Below, piece by piece: positions 15,565 through 27,353 of a stretch of 64,000 bases of DNA. Source of the stretch: Spinellus fusiger (taxonomy: Eukaryota; Mucoromycota; Mucoromycetes; Mucorales; Phycomycetaceae). Positions within the stretch are counted from its first letter, which is position 1, and the number at the start of each line of letters is the position of its first letter. A program made the position numbers and the translations under genes. The notes below the pieces were generated by a model, which was given only the letters and a program-made list of their open reading frames with translations, had not been told where the DNA came from and ran no database searches. Location: the NCBI GenBank assembly GCA_025094145.1, contig JALLLS010000014.1, positions 186,001-250,000 of the forward strand, written 5' to 3'.

Positions 15565-16502
15565 TCATAATTCCATGCCTGCTGCTTCATCTTCAGAAAG
15601 ATAGCTTACAGAACTCATGTCGTCATCGTCAGAGTCATTGTCTGATACGGCATCAGCAACTTCTTTTGTAGCATAGCGCTGTACATAATCTTATAGCAGC
15701 AAGAAATGAGTGTCTGTCGCCTATTGAATGTAAGAGAGAGCAGACTGACCTTTGACTTTGATTTCGTATTTGCTAGGCTCACGCATCAACAGAGCCGCTG
15801 CCTCTCCATTCAGTGGGTCTGTGGGATTGGGATAGCGTAGGAGCTGTGGTAAAAACACCTCAAAGATGTTGATCATGTCTATGGGTCTTCTAGATCAGTG
15901 ACTGTGTTCCTTGGTGAAGGGGCCTGTCCATTACCAAACATCGGACTCCATGTCTGGTTGATGACATCAAGGCATACAGAGCCACTCCTAGAGACAAGAG
16001 CCCCATCCACAGTCCATGGCAGAGAGTGAGTGACGGCTCTCTTTTCTTGGACACAGACTCCCCTACTGCTTCTACTTACACTTCATCAATGTTGGGGTGG
16101 AAGATCAGATTCATAAATCCAATGCTGGGTGATTTGTAGGGGTATTGGTCTGGCAGTTCTACATGCACCTTCCATACGCCTCCCTTGAAACAGGCTAACA
16201 AAGACAGCATTAGACACCATTAGATAGCATTAGACACCATTAGATAGCAACAACAACAGTAGCAGCAGCAACAACAACAACAACAAGGAACTTACTATCG
16301 GAAGGACCATGAAAACGGACATAGAACTCTTGCATGTTGTCATTAACGAGCGTCACCTCATAGTCGCTCATTAAGCTACAGTAGACACACATACAAGCAC
16401 ATATAAGAACAAGAATAAGATTGTTTTCTTCTCCCAAGAAAGAGACAGAGACACTTACAGCTTCATGACATCAGTTTCAATTCTCCTTCGTGGTGTGGAC
16501 AT
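15565..16502 (-). CDS. UBC8: Ubiquitin-conjugating enzyme E2, Ubc8/UBE2H type
   Basis: It accepts ubiquitin from E1 and passes it to substrate through a catalytic cysteine. In yeast, Ubc8 works with the GID E3 ligase in degrading gluconeogenic enzymes. The start at 16502 gives [16 protein letters not shown]. First exons are 16459-16502 and 16296-16375, followed by at least four more. Recognisable blocks are [68 protein letters not shown] (active-site Cys), [20 protein letters not shown] and an acidic tail ([20 protein letters not shown]) ending GMEL. The HPN motif, position of the Cys and the acidic C-terminus are diagnostic of UBE2H/Ubc8 among E2s. Confidence 0.94.
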
Positions 16503-16806
16503 GAGGATGGGGAAAGAACAATGGCGCTCAATTAAATAGTCCTGCCTTGTACGTCATAAAGTCATGTGATGTGGTGGAGAACAAGGCAGTGAACGCTGCA
16601 GCCACCCGTGCCAGCCGACCTGTTGCCCCCTTCTCTCTGTCTTTTCCTATTTCTTTCTCTTTTCCTATTGGGTAGAATCCATCTGAAGTAGAAAATAAAA
16701 ACAATTCTGTAATTGTGGGTGATGCTCAAGTCTTCTTGCACTGAACAAGAGAAAGTGAGGATATAAAAGCAAGGAAGGAATGTGACTTGTTATCCTAATT
16801 CTTTCT
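16503..16806. other. Intergenic: presumed E2 promoter
   Basis: About 300 bp between the E2 start codon and the first transposon terminal repeat. It is pyrimidine-rich near 16630-16670. No coding signal is seen. Confidence 0.4.
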
Positions 16807-16808
16807 TA

Positions 16809-19167
16809 CACACCAAGAGATCTTTAGGATATAAAAGGAAATAGTCAAACTACAATTGTTTAAGAAATGATACATCAATTTGAGGAGCAAAAATAAGTTG
16901 ATGTATTCATGTTAGTTTTTAAATAAAAACTATGTAGATTTACCTGTAAATATCTGAATTCCAGAGGAAACCACTTTCGATGTGGTGATATATAATATGA
17001 ATACAAATATCTATTCTTTTCTACAGAATGGAACTGGTCGGTGGCGACCCTTTAAACACTCTTCTGCAATTGTATAGATATTCTTTAATGCATTCACATC
17101 TCTGTTCTAAACAATTCCGTAACTTTGGCAAGGGTGGATATTGTTGAAATTCACTAATACTTCGGTGAAGTTATTTGTGTTATAAGTGTGGCAGATCTTG
17201 AGAACAAAAAATAAAGAAAATAGAGTAACTGTTAAAAGAGCCTTTTATATTGGGTGAGAGGTCAATCATGTTTACTCTTGATGTTTGAAACTTATCAACA
17301 TCAACCATAAGATCTCCATCTTTTTGTCTCTTTTTCAATGATTGATATAAAATTCTCATCAAACCAACACAATGGCCTTAAATTTGGCAGTATCTTTTCC
17401 TTTCATTCTTGTACCATAAGCAATTATAGGCAGTTTGGCAGGGTCATACTCTAATCCTTTTAGGTGCCAATACCCTTTCTTCACTAATAAAACAGTAGTA
17501 AGAATAATTAGTTCGAGATGTATTAATGTACTCTGTGTGTGTGTCGTATTACCCTTGCACTGGCACCTTTTTCTTGCCTTTGCCTTTGTAACGGATTCAC
17601 TGGGCTTATTATAGTAAAAGAATATACAATAGAAACTGACTAACATTTCAGACATAATAAACATGCACAAACACTCACCAGATCACAACTGTTGGTTTAT
17701 ATGCTAGACAAAGGCAAACAAGTTAAAGAGAGTAGAAGTTATGAAGAACAACAAACAGTGTGTTTGACATGTATTTATATCCAAGCAGAAGAGAACAAAA
17801 CCAAATTGCACAACTCATTTGCTTAATCATAACTACCAAAGTAATGCAGATTACAACAACATCTAAAAAGAAAAGAATTGCTTAAAGAACAGTTGCCTAG
17901 TTACCCGTTGTGATCAAATTGTGTGTTGTGTTCCTGTTCATGTACCCTCTTTGATTTCCCTAGACCAGCCTTTGTACTAATACTCCATTTTGTAGTCCCT
18001 GCTAGAGACCCAATATCTATACATTTATCTCTCTAGTGGTCTTGTTGATAACCACAGTGCCCTTTATTGCAGAATAAAAGATATATTTTACAAAGTTACA
18101 TAGTGTGGATCTTGAGGCTACTTTTATATATATCTTTTTAAGCTATAAGGATCAAAGTTATATGATAACATCTCAGCAAATTCATAGTAAAAAAAAGAAA
18201 GAAATAGCAAACTGGTATAAATATTGACTCAATAGTCATAATTACTTCAACAACTATCTCATTGTAACTGGTATTAACAATAGTACTTAGTGAAAACAAG
18301 ATATTATTTCTAATACTGTCTTTTAGACCTAAGACAAATAGTGTGAATTGTTTGACTTGATTGTAGGAAAGTAAAGGCTAAAGTGATACCTCACCAGAAT
18401 GAAAATATTTTCTATTCTCTGGTCTGTTATTATTCTGTTATTTTTCACACTGCACATATAAATTAACACACAAGTACTTGTCAAGATGAGCATAACTGAG
18501 CAAGGTAATGTGCCATTATTAACAAAGAGAAACAATAGGAGGAGGTGATAGACACTACCAAATTCTATTCTTGAGATAAAAAGGTAAGCAGTGTCTTCAT
18601 CTGGTCTTGAGCTCAATGTAATCCACAAGACATTGTACTGACTCTTCTTCTAATAGATAATACATAGCCAATTCTTCTCAAGACAAGTATTAAGTACAAG
18701 GTAAGCATACTATCTCTCTTGATTGAATTATTACTAATACACTCTTCTGTTATTAGATAAGTAAGGACTCTTTCTCAAGTTAGTCTCAGGTGGTCTATTT
18801 TTCCTTCTATACTGTCTAGGCTGTCTAGGGTGTCTAGGGTATACTCCTGAGCATAGTTATCTATCTTCCAAGGATAAATCACAAAGCTTTTAGGTTGTGG
18901 GTTCTATTGCTATGAAACAATACACTTGGGCAGTAGCTATAGCTATACTATAGTATTATCTATACTATTACAATAAACAATTTTATTCATAAACAATATA
19001 TTCCATTGATAATACAATTTGATAGCGAGCTATCCACAAAAGGAAAGAAGTTTTTCATACTTGTGTCGTCTTTGATTTTAAACACAGAGCCATAAAAGGG
19101 AATTTTTATTGTGACGTAAAAGGAAAGAGATATCCCCACTTAAAGGTCAGAAAAATCTTTGGGTGTG
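16809..19167 (-). mobile_element. TIR element with Fanzor remnant (family A, copy 1)
   Basis: The 5' end begins TA then CACACCAAGAGATC followed by AGGATATAAAAGG; the 3' end finishes AATCTTTGGGTGTG at 19167. These ends match the 2131-bp element at 32644-34774 (CACACCTAAAGAT ... ATCTTTGGGTGTG). The 3' 850 bp (about 18300-19167) also align with 33980-34774, for example the shared blocks around 18480-18600 and 18830-18960. The left flank is TA. The right flank is GA because another family fragment abuts at 19168. The 5' half carries the Fanzor pseudogene. Size 2359 bp. TA target sites and these termini fit the Tc1/mariner superfamily. Confidence 0.7.
17020..17640 (-). pseudogene. Fanzor (eukaryotic TnpB-like RNA-guided nuclease) C-terminal remnant
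   Basis: Minus-strand peptides in order are PSESVTKAKARKRCQC, KGYWHLKGLEYDPAKLP, IIAYGTRMKGKDTAKF, ILYQSLKKRQKDGDLMVDVD, KFQTSRV, then CHTYNTNNFTEVLVNFNN, HPCQSYGIV, a stop, and NRDVNALKNIYTIAEE. The run D-x-[FY]-x-TS-x-V, a zinc ribbon, then NRDVNA..NI is the RuvC-III end of TnpB and Fanzor proteins. Decay is clear. The zinc-ribbon Cys pairs read CxxY and CxxY, so two of four ligands are lost. A TAG replaces the residue before NRD (W is usual), and an insertion or unspliced stretch lies between TSRV and CHTY. The N-terminal part and RuvC-I were not found. Known families carry Fanzors as cargo of several DNA-transposon types. Confidence 0.78.
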
Positions 19168-19676
19168 GATGTTAAACAATAAATTCAGTGGCTGAGTTGT
19201 AATTTTGGGGTGATTCTTGTTCTATTTCTTGTCTTTACAGCCAATTCTATACTTTTTAATTACAGTTGTCGTAAAGACATTTTCTATAATTGGAACTACA
19301 ACCCTTTTTGGAAATACCAACTCCTACTACTAAACTGAGAAGGGGATGCCATTGAATACTAAGGGATGACAATAGTTTGTAGTATTCAATAACATACCCC
19401 TGAAGCTAAATACTAGTATTAGAAAATTATAAAAGACACAATCTTATGAAATAATAAACATCAGAGTTTAACTACCTGTTAACTGACCGGATTTCCTTCG
19501 GACTAACAAGCCATTGACGACAAAGTCAGTAGCCATTGCTAAAACAGGCAGGTAGAGTTTGAAATAGTTCATTTAGACAGCGAAAAGGCATTTTAAAACA
19601 CATTAGCCAATTATAAGAATATTGCAATTTTATTCTCAGGATATTTCCTTATATATCCCAAAAATCTCCTGGTGTG
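19168..19676 (-). mobile_element. Family A element fragment, opposite orientation
   Basis: The right edge reads AAAATCTCCTGGTGTG then TA, the inverted form of the family A terminus. Bases 19536-19676, reversed, match the first 150 bp inside 32644 (shared blocks around GCTGTCTAAATGAACTA and CAAACTCT-CTGCCTGTTTTAG). Bases 19168-19530 match 38702-39080 in the same orientation, including a block around 19312-19345 and another around 19480-19515. So a truncated copy is packed directly against copy 1. Confidence 0.6.
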
Positions 19677-19821
19677 TAGAAGCCACTGAATGATAAGCAC
19701 CCACAAAAAGTATAAATAATGAACCTTTCTTTACTCAATAAAAATCATCTTTGTTCAGTCTCGCTAATCTTACCTGTCCGAACAATCTCAATATCCATAA
19801 AAAATCTTTTATATTTTAAAA

Positions 19822-21571
19822 ATGAATACAGAAGCTCAAGAATATATCCTATCGCACTACGAGGTGTCCACTCTTGACATCATTGAATTCTTTGAGCTTC
19901 AAGGTTGTATTAACCAAAAGACTTCAATGAATCAAATCATGAATATTACAGCCACTTGGATAAACATAAAAGTGTTAAAAACAAGCAAAGATACAGCCAA
20001 AAAAAGAATAGGAAATAAGATGTATGAAGAAAACTACGAGGTAAATGTGTATCATAGATCAAGCGATGAACCATACTAAAATTTCTTGCAGGTCTTTAAA
20101 AGTGAAGAAGCTATTGCTTACTGGACACAAAAAACAATAATATTAACAGCTTTGAAAATAAAGCAAGCCGCCAGTCAAATAAACCTCAACTATGCAGATG
20201 CTCTGGTTGAGTCAAGCAAGACTAGAACTTTTCTTATATGCTCAGAATCTGAGGATGAAGACTACATACAAAAAGACAGCTATGGGAGTAGCAGTAGCTC
20301 AGGTAGAAGACAATATAGAGACCAAAGAACAGCAAGAGACTATCTTGTCTCAACAAACAAACAAGATAGCATCAAGTTACTTCCAGAAGACAGCAAGTGG
20401 CTTCTGTCATCATTCAACATTTCAGAAGAGTTTATAAATAAAAGAAACTCTATTGTACAAGAGTGCAGTGGTCTCGACAAGAATTTGAAGTTGGATGAGG
20501 AACTTTCACTCAACTGTATTCTACTTCTTGATGCTGACTTTTTCTCGAATATCCTCCCCACAAATGTCTATGAAGAAGTATGTGTTTCGATGAAAGAACA
20601 TTACGATAAATATAAAGAGAAAAACAACGACCTATACGCGAAGGAGGTTTTTGGCTTTTGCTTGGTACATATACTTAATCAATCAATTGAAAGAATGTGG
20701 CTGCTAACCTTATGACATAGCTCTTGACGCAAGAGAAATCTGATAAAGTCGAGAAGTATATTGAAGAATCCACCTTATCTTTCTTCATCAAGACAATTCT
20801 TTTTTCGTTGTAAGTAATATGTTTTTTTTAGTTACTGTTTGTTAACATGTATAATTGTTGTAGGATGAATACATATGTAAAAGGATACTGTATCAAAGAC
20901 CTCGATGAAAGTACACTCGTAAAAGATGGCATTGTCTCCTTTTTGAATCCTTTTTTCCCCAATTGCAAGGAATATACAACCTTTGGTGCTGACAAACCAA
21001 TTAAAGAGTCCAACACAAGATTCAGCAAAATTGACCCGTCATTAAGCAAACATGTCAAGAAAGCAGACTTTTCTGTTGTGAGTAACTACTCAAAATACAT
21101 TCTTTTTGCTTTGGAATCAAAGTCAGAAAAAAAAAGATGAAATCAAAGGGCGATTTGGTTAAGATTTCAAAGTACATGAAAGATACACTTGATGCAATTG
21201 AAAGAGATGGATATAGTAATGTATCGATAGTCGACATGGTGTTCAGTGGAGATTCAGTCTCAACTTATGTCATGGAACATAAACATGACTACGTGTATAC
21301 CTTCTACAAGCAAGGAAGGTTTTACATTCCCTCAGACCATCATGATATCTTTCGGATCGTACCGGTGTTTTCAATTCTAGGCCAGTTGAAAAATATTGTG
21401 ATGGAATCAGCAAAAAAGTTATGTACACTGGAGCATGCCAGAAACGAGCCAGTGTGTTTAAAGTCGGTTGAAACATACCATCCCCCTGTTGAGCTTGAGA
21501 AATCAAGAATCAGACAGGTGGTAATTAGTCCAAAGGCTATGAAGCGTGCAAAACGCCGTCTCTTCCAATAA
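19822..21571 (+). pseudogene. Arm gene, left copy: unknown protein with D...ExK motif, frameshifted
   Basis: Exons: 19822-20040 (MNTEAQEYILSHYEVSTLD...), 20092-20664, 20721-20809 and 20864-21571. The last exon breaks at the A-run near 21127-21135, which has nine A here and ten in the right copy. This splits the frame after ALESKSEKK. A serine/acidic stretch (CSESEDEDY, then SSSSSGRR) lies in exon 2. Exon 4 has KKADFSVVSNYSKYILFALE then SKSEKK, followed by a helix GDLVKISKYMKDTLDAIE. This spacing of Asp and Glu-x-Lys resembles a PD-(D/E)xK nuclease core. That is inference; no function is established. See the intact copy at 36099-37849. Confidence 0.7.
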
Positions 21572-22574
21572 AATTTGAATCTTTGTATTGCTTTCCCTAT
21601 ATCAATACTTCTATGTGTAAAAGTATTTATTACTATTGACAAAGACATAAAGAATGGTGCTACAGAGGCTCTTAATATTCTAGACGCTCTCATCTCAATT
21701 GGAGAATTCAATAGGCTTTCAGTGGGGAGCCATTGGTTATGGATAAAACTGATATCAAAATTTAAAACAAGAACCACCAGTGCCACCAGTGTTTCTGTGT
21801 TTACTTTATCTATCTCGAACTACCTACACCCTTACAAACACAAAAGTTGCAACAATTCCGAGGTCAAATTTAGAGGTCAAATTTAGAGGTCAAGATCATT
21901 GATAGTAAAACTTGTTATTAATCTGGTGAAGTCTTACAAGACAAGTAGTATGCGGGAGACCCTGGTGGCTCCTAAATGCTAAATCCTTCCTTAGTCTGGT
22001 ACCAAGGTGCTTGTGAAATCACAAGTAGTATGCAGGAGACCCTGGTGGCTCATGCAATTTGAGATTCATCTCTCTTTGCACCGTATACGAGGAAGGCATG
22101 TACTTCTTGCTGTAATGGTGGTGAGATTCCTCATTTGAAAAGGTAGATACACTACTCATGTCTGTCTTGAATATGGAGGTGACTAAATTACATTTCGTAT
22201 TTTTGTGAAGCAAGACAATCACCTCAGTATTACTGTCCTCTTGGTGTTTACACTCCTACGGAGAACAATGGATCGCCATGGCAACTGTGGATGATTGGTC
22301 GGGGTTCTTAAATATGGATGATGACGCAAACAATATTAAAACTTCTTCACTGTGGGACTTGGTGAGAAGGGTCAAGAGAACACTTTCTTAATTCCAACAT
22401 TTTCGCACTCAAATCAGTTCATCTTACACCGTGTGGATACATTATTTGCGCATTGTTTTCTAAAGAATTAGCACTATCAAAATGAAAAACTATGCAACAG
22501 AAATACATCATTTAGCGTACCTGAAAAGAGATATTTGACGTATTAATGCACACGCGAAATGTGCAAATGTATTA

Positions 22575-22775
22575 CACACCCAAAGATGTTTGGGATATAA
22601 AAGAGAATAGACAGACAATAGAATCACACTATTTCAAACTCTGCCTGCCTATTTTAGCAATGATGATTCACCTTACAATTGAATGCTATAATGTTGGCTA
22701 TAAAAGGGAAGATTATCCAGTACGTAAAGGGAAGGTAGTATTACCGCTTAAAAGCCAGAAGAGTCTTTAGGTGTG
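22575..22775. mobile_element. 201-bp MITE of family A
   Basis: Starts CACACCCAAAGATGTTTGGG, ends GAGTCTTTAGGTGTG, and is flanked by TA on both sides (22573-22574 and 22776-22777). The first 110 bp match the 5' end of the element at 32644 and the last 90 bp match its 3' end (a CCGCTTAAA-GCCAGAAGA block). It is therefore an internal-deletion derivative. It has no coding capacity. It occupies the inner edge of the left arm. Confidence 0.85.
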
Positions 22776-22777
22776 TA

Positions 22778-23165
22778 GGCAAGAAACTATTTTGAGACCC
22801 TGCAACACTTATCATGGCCTTAAAAGACAGTCCCTAAGCAGTCTTTGGCAGCAGAAGATGAAAATAAACATAGACTGATATCCCTGCCACTTTCTCCACC
22901 AATGAAGGCAGCAGTGATGGCCCTTTTGTACAGCACATCTTTACCTATCCCACTGTCTTTATGTTTATTATGCAAGCCAGAATGGACTAGGATGATTCGC
23001 CTGTTTTTATTCTACGATCCATTAAAAAGGCAATCCTTGATATGACTCCACAGAAAGTGACCCAGAGAATCGTTCCAGACCTTGGTGTACGGAGGGTGAA
23101 AATGTCTCACAAGCCACCCTCATTGTACAGACACGCCTTGTCCCCACCATGAAAAGAGAGAATAA
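22778..23165. other. Intergenic: promoter region of the PAK kinase gene
   Basis: About 390 bp between the arm breakpoint and the kinase ATG. It is single-copy as far as this window shows. A short open frame at 22845-23045 lacks recognisable features and may be 5' UTR. The duplication breakpoint is close enough that kinase regulation could have been affected; this is inference. Confidence 0.4.
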
Positions 23166-25739
23166 ATGTCTTCCCCTTTACCCACCTCAGGCAGTATTGT
23201 CTCTGCCAACATAAAACTATTTAACAGCAAGGCAGACACAAGAACCCACAGTCATTCACACACAAACACTCGTACAGACACCCGCAAACCACCGCTGCCT
23301 CCTAAGCTCATCAAGGCCCAGGCTCATGACGACACAGACATACCTCTACCACCGCCTCCACCACCACCTCCTCCTCCACCGCCACCTCCTCCACCACCTC
23401 CTCCACCGCCGCCTCTTCCACCACCACGCCCTAGTCAGGCGGCGTTGGAGTCCCTCAAGACAAGTGAAAAGACCTTTCAGCACTACAAATACACTGACCA
23501 AGAGAGACCCCCAGGCATTATGAACCAAGTGGGGTCTACCACCTCATCTGCCCTCAAGGGGGTCTTGGACAAGGTAGTAGGAAGTGTCAGTGACTTATGG
23601 ACAACTGCACAGGGCACTTCTGGCACTTCTGGCTCATCCACCACTTCTGGCACTTCTGTACCTTACCCACCCCACCCAAGAACAAAGATATCCTCTCCTT
23701 ACAACCTAGTCCATATCACTCACGTTGGGTTTAATTCCCAAACAGGGGAGTTCACAGGTCTACCGCGCGAGTGGCAGATTCTGTTGCACGAGAGTGGCAT
23801 CACCAAGAGAGAGCAAAAGGAAAACCCTCAGGCTGTATTGGATGTCATTGGCTTCTTCAACGAATCGCGCGAAGAAAGCCATGATTTTGTATGGCAGAAG
23901 TTTGGAAATGCCCATCCCCGATTCACAGTGTCCATGGCAGCGTCTCCATCTGCCCTCACACCTGCCCTCACACCGCCGCCTCTTCCTCAGCGAGTGAAGC
24001 CGGTGTCTGTGTATATGTCTGACAGTCTTGCTACCATCCCACCTACGCTAGTGACAGCAACCGTGGCAGCAACAACAAAGCCAGTGATTCCTGCTCGTCC
24101 TGCATTTCTTCAGCGTCCCATGACTCCTCCCCTTCCTCCTCCTCCCCTTCCTCCTGCCATGTCCACGCACTCGGGCACTGTAGGCACTGTAGGCACTCGA
24201 CCACCCATAGAAGAAGACCCTGTCGTCTCTCACTCAAAGATAGCCACGCCTTCTCCTCCTCCTAAACCACCTTTACTAACAAAACCAACACAGCCAAAGC
24301 ATCGTATGGACAAACCCCCTTCTCCATCTGTAAGCACCTATGTTGTGCCCATAAAACACACTCAGGGCCCAGTGGCACCACCACGACCCAAACTTCTGGC
24401 TAGAACCCAAGAAGACACTGTCAACACTACTGGCAATGGCAATGGTAATGGAGGGGATGTCTACATTTCACCCGTAGCAGCTCCCTTGGATCCTGCCATG
24501 GACACCGTCTCTATTGAAGTACGACTCAAACGAAGAGAACAAAGAAAACAGCAGGAGATGGCAAGAGATGCAGAGGTAGTGGCTGATCTCATGGCCATCT
24601 GTACCGATGCAGATCCAACAAAACTGTACAGAAGCATGGTGAAGATTGGACAAGGGTAAGTAGTTATGCCATGAAAAGGGGGCTTCTTTTTTCTTTTTTT
24701 TTTGGGGATATCATCCAGTAAGGCTTATAAAGTGAGGTGGGTGAATGAATGGCAAGTGCTTCTGGTGCTGTTTGTACAGCCCAGTCTGTCGATACCAATA
24801 GGTCTGTGGCCATAAAGCAAATGTGTCTGGACAAGCAGCCAAAGAAGGAGCTGATCATCAATGAGATCCTTGTCATGAGAGATGCTCGGCATAAGAACAT
24901 TGTCAACTTTATTGATTCTTTTCTTGTTCATGGCGAGCTCTGGGTGGTGATGGAGTACATGGAGGGAGGTTCCTTGACCGATGTAGTGACGACAAACATG
25001 ATGACAGAAGCACAGATTGCAACGGTGTGCAAGGAGTCGTTGGAAGGCATTTGTCATCTGCACCATCTAGGAATTATTCATAGAGACATTAAATCAGACA
25101 ACGTTCTTCTGGGGTTGGATGGTCAAGTCAAGCTCAGTAAGTAGGATCATAACCCTTCTGTTGTTGTTGTTGTTGTTGTTGGAGGGTGGATGTTGGATGG
25201 TTGAACTCACTAAAGCATAAGCTGATTTCGGTTTCTGTGCTCGTCTAAGTGACTCCAAACTACGAACAACCCTCGTTGGCACACCTTACTGGGTAAGTTA
25301 TTCAAGTATGAAAAGAGGATTCACCCCTTTTTGTTTATTTGTTTGTTTATTTATTTATTCATTCATTCATTGGCGTATCTCCCTATAGATGGCACCAGAG
25401 GTAGTCACTCGTAAAGAACATGGTCCTAAAGTAGATGTATGGTCTCTTGGGATTATGGCTATTGAAATGATTGAGGGGGAGCCACCTTACTTGCATGAAA
25501 ATGCACTTCGAGCCCTCTATCTTATCGCTACCAATGGAACACCTCACCTCCAACACCCTGATGCACTGTCAGAGGCCTTGGCTAGTTTTCTTCAAATGTC
25601 GCTTTGTGTGGACAGTGTTCTTCGACCTTCTTCGGAACAACTGCTTGAACATGCTTTTCTTCAAAAAGCAGAACCTACTCGCTCATTAGTGCCATTGATT
25701 AAAGCAAGTCGAGATTTAAGAAGGGCTCATGAACCCTAA
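23166..25739 (+). CDS. p21-activated kinase (PAK/Ste20 family)
   Basis: A Ser/Thr kinase activated by Cdc42/Rac that controls polarity and MAPK signalling. Exons 23166-24655, 24757-25136, 25222-25292 and 25389-25739 give 763 residues. The N-terminus is disordered. Residues about 59-90 hold an uninterrupted proline run, a likely SH3/WW or profilin ligand, with further PPLPPPPLP runs later. The CRIB/p21-binding motif begins [15 protein letters not shown] near residue 179, then a PBD. The kinase domain starts at MVKIGQGASGAVC. VAIKQM carries the ATP lysine, HRDIKSDN the catalytic loop, DFGF the metal motif and GTPYWMAPE the activation segment. No PH domain is seen, so Ste20/Shk1-like rather than Cla4-like. 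It sits between the two inverted arms. Confidence 0.95.
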
Positions 25740-27353
25740 TAACACTTCTTTTTTCTTTTTTTTTCTTTTTTTTTCTATCTTATCTTGTTATTTCCTATTT
25801 CTATTTCTATTTTATTATTATTATTATTATTATTTCGTCTTGTTGCTTTGTTTGTTATTGTCGCGTATTATTTTTTCATGTACAAAATCTTGGGGATATT
25901 CTTTATTTAATAAAAGGACAAAATAAAAACTAGAATAATATACAATGTCGGTTGGATCTCTGTTGATCATGACTATCTTCTATTTTATTTTTTAAAAAAA
26001 TGAAGAGAAAAAGAACATCTGATAAAGCTTATTTTTACTGGCATCTTTCTTGAAAAGGGAAAAAGTAATTGTACATTCTATCATAGAATGTGATAGAAGA
26101 CAGGCAGGTGGCATGAGCTTTTCGTTAATATCAAATCTACAGGGAATCTACAGGGAATCTACAAGGAGTCCACATGGAGTCCACATGGAGTCTGCATGAA
26201 ATCTGCATGAAATCTTTAGTGAGTTCATAACCATTTCTCATTGATTATCACAAGATAATGTGTATTGATTTTCCTTGTCAAACACCAACTTTATTAGTAT
26301 AATTTTGCGAGTGTCTCGAATGAAACTTTAAATTAACAATTTTTTTTTAAAAAAAAAAGTAGTTTCATAGTCGACTGTCTTCTTGACTTGTTCTAGAAAG
26401 AATAGCCTTTGATCTCTACTATTAAGTATATCCCTTTTCATTCAAAGGAGGCCACCTTCTTTCTCCTCCTTCTCCTTCTCCTTCTCCTCCTTCTCCTTCT
26501 CCTCCTTCACCCATGGAATAGCATTCAAATGTATTCGTGTATCTAAAACAGTCCATCTCATGTCACAAAACCTCAAACAACACATCTTTTAAGAGACAAT
26601 CCTTCATTAACATCGGCTCAATCATTTATATATTAGGAAATTTCCTAAACTTGTGGGCACTTGAAAGAAAAAAGAGGAAAGGGAGGATGGGTTGACGTAT
26701 TTGTTTATGCTTTTAGAGATCTCCTAATGAAATGGCGTTTTTTTCCTGTTATATCAAAATAGTCAATGAATGTTGACAAACAGAATATTTATTTCATCAT
26801 TTAATTTCAAAGAGTATCATTTATTCTTGAGAGAACAAAATAGAATACAGAATATAGAATAGAAGAAGATAGAAGAAGATAGAATAAACAAGTTTTCATG
26901 CCTAGATGGGTTGGGAATAATAGCTAGCAAGAAAAGAAAAGAAAATCAAGATACTTTTTTGTTTGGTTTGGTTTGTTCGAAATAAAAAATAAATTCTAGG
27001 TGTGTGTATAAAATCTATGTCCATAATGTTGAATAAAAATAAAAATATGCATAAAGAGATGATTCACATGAAAGGATATTATGTATAGAATATAGAATAT
27101 AGAATACGAAATAAGAAGAAAAAACAAAGTATATTGATAAATGAGCCGGTCATTTATGGTTCTTCATGAGAAGAGAAGAGAAAAGATGTGGGTGTGGATG
27201 TGGGTGAATATTTGTGAACGGCCAAGGAATTAAAAAAACAATTCATAGGAATTTTAAAAGCAAAGAGAGAGAGAAAGAGAGAGAGAGAAAGAGAGAGAAG
27301 AGCATGAGTAATGGAGTCAATGGAGTCAATGGAGTCAATGGAATGGAGTGTTT
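25740..27353. other. Convergent intergenic region with simple repeats
   Basis: It lies between the 3' ends of the PAK (+) and zinc-finger (-) genes. It holds an 11-bp tandem repeat (26138-26225), a T9-A10 palindrome (near 26340-26360), a CTCCTT pyrimidine tract (26455-26510), a GA tract (27262-27300) and three copies of the 9-mer GGAGTCAAT (27314-27340). No coding region is supported. Confidence 0.6.
26138..26225. repeat. 11-bp tandem repeat with drifting units
   Basis: Eight consecutive 11-mers read ATCTACAGGGA twice, ATCTACAAGGA, GTCCACATGGA twice, GTCTGCATGAA, ATCTGCATGAA and ATCTTTAGTGA. Neighbouring units resemble each other more than distant ones, as expected from stepwise duplication and drift. 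Confidence 0.85.

Larger units (their letters stand above)
19791..22777 (+). repeat. Left arm of 3 kb inverted duplication
   Basis: This 2987-bp stretch is the reverse complement of 34887-37881. Comparing by eye, I find one substitution (left G at 20836-20837 region, right A) and eight single-base differences, all bases missing from the left arm: one A in the run after 19797, one A in the run near 21127, and six between 21920 and 22260. The outer identity starts at ATATCCATAA (19791). The inner identity stops at the TA flanking the MITE (22776-22777). The arm holds the unknown four-exon gene, about 900 bp of non-coding DNA with an internal 32-bp repeat (21941-21972 and 22022-22053) and the MITE. 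Confidence 0.95.

Noticed and set aside
22845..23045. 66-codon frame upstream of the PAK kinase
   Set aside because: No motif or continuation into the kinase frame; more likely 5' leader.
23346..23528. Arg/Trp-rich minus-strand open frame
   Set aside because: It is the antisense of the polyproline run in the PAK kinase exon.
26138..26225. CRISPR-like array
   Set aside because: Units are 11 bp, directly adjacent and without spacers, in a eukaryotic genome; it is a tandem repeat.
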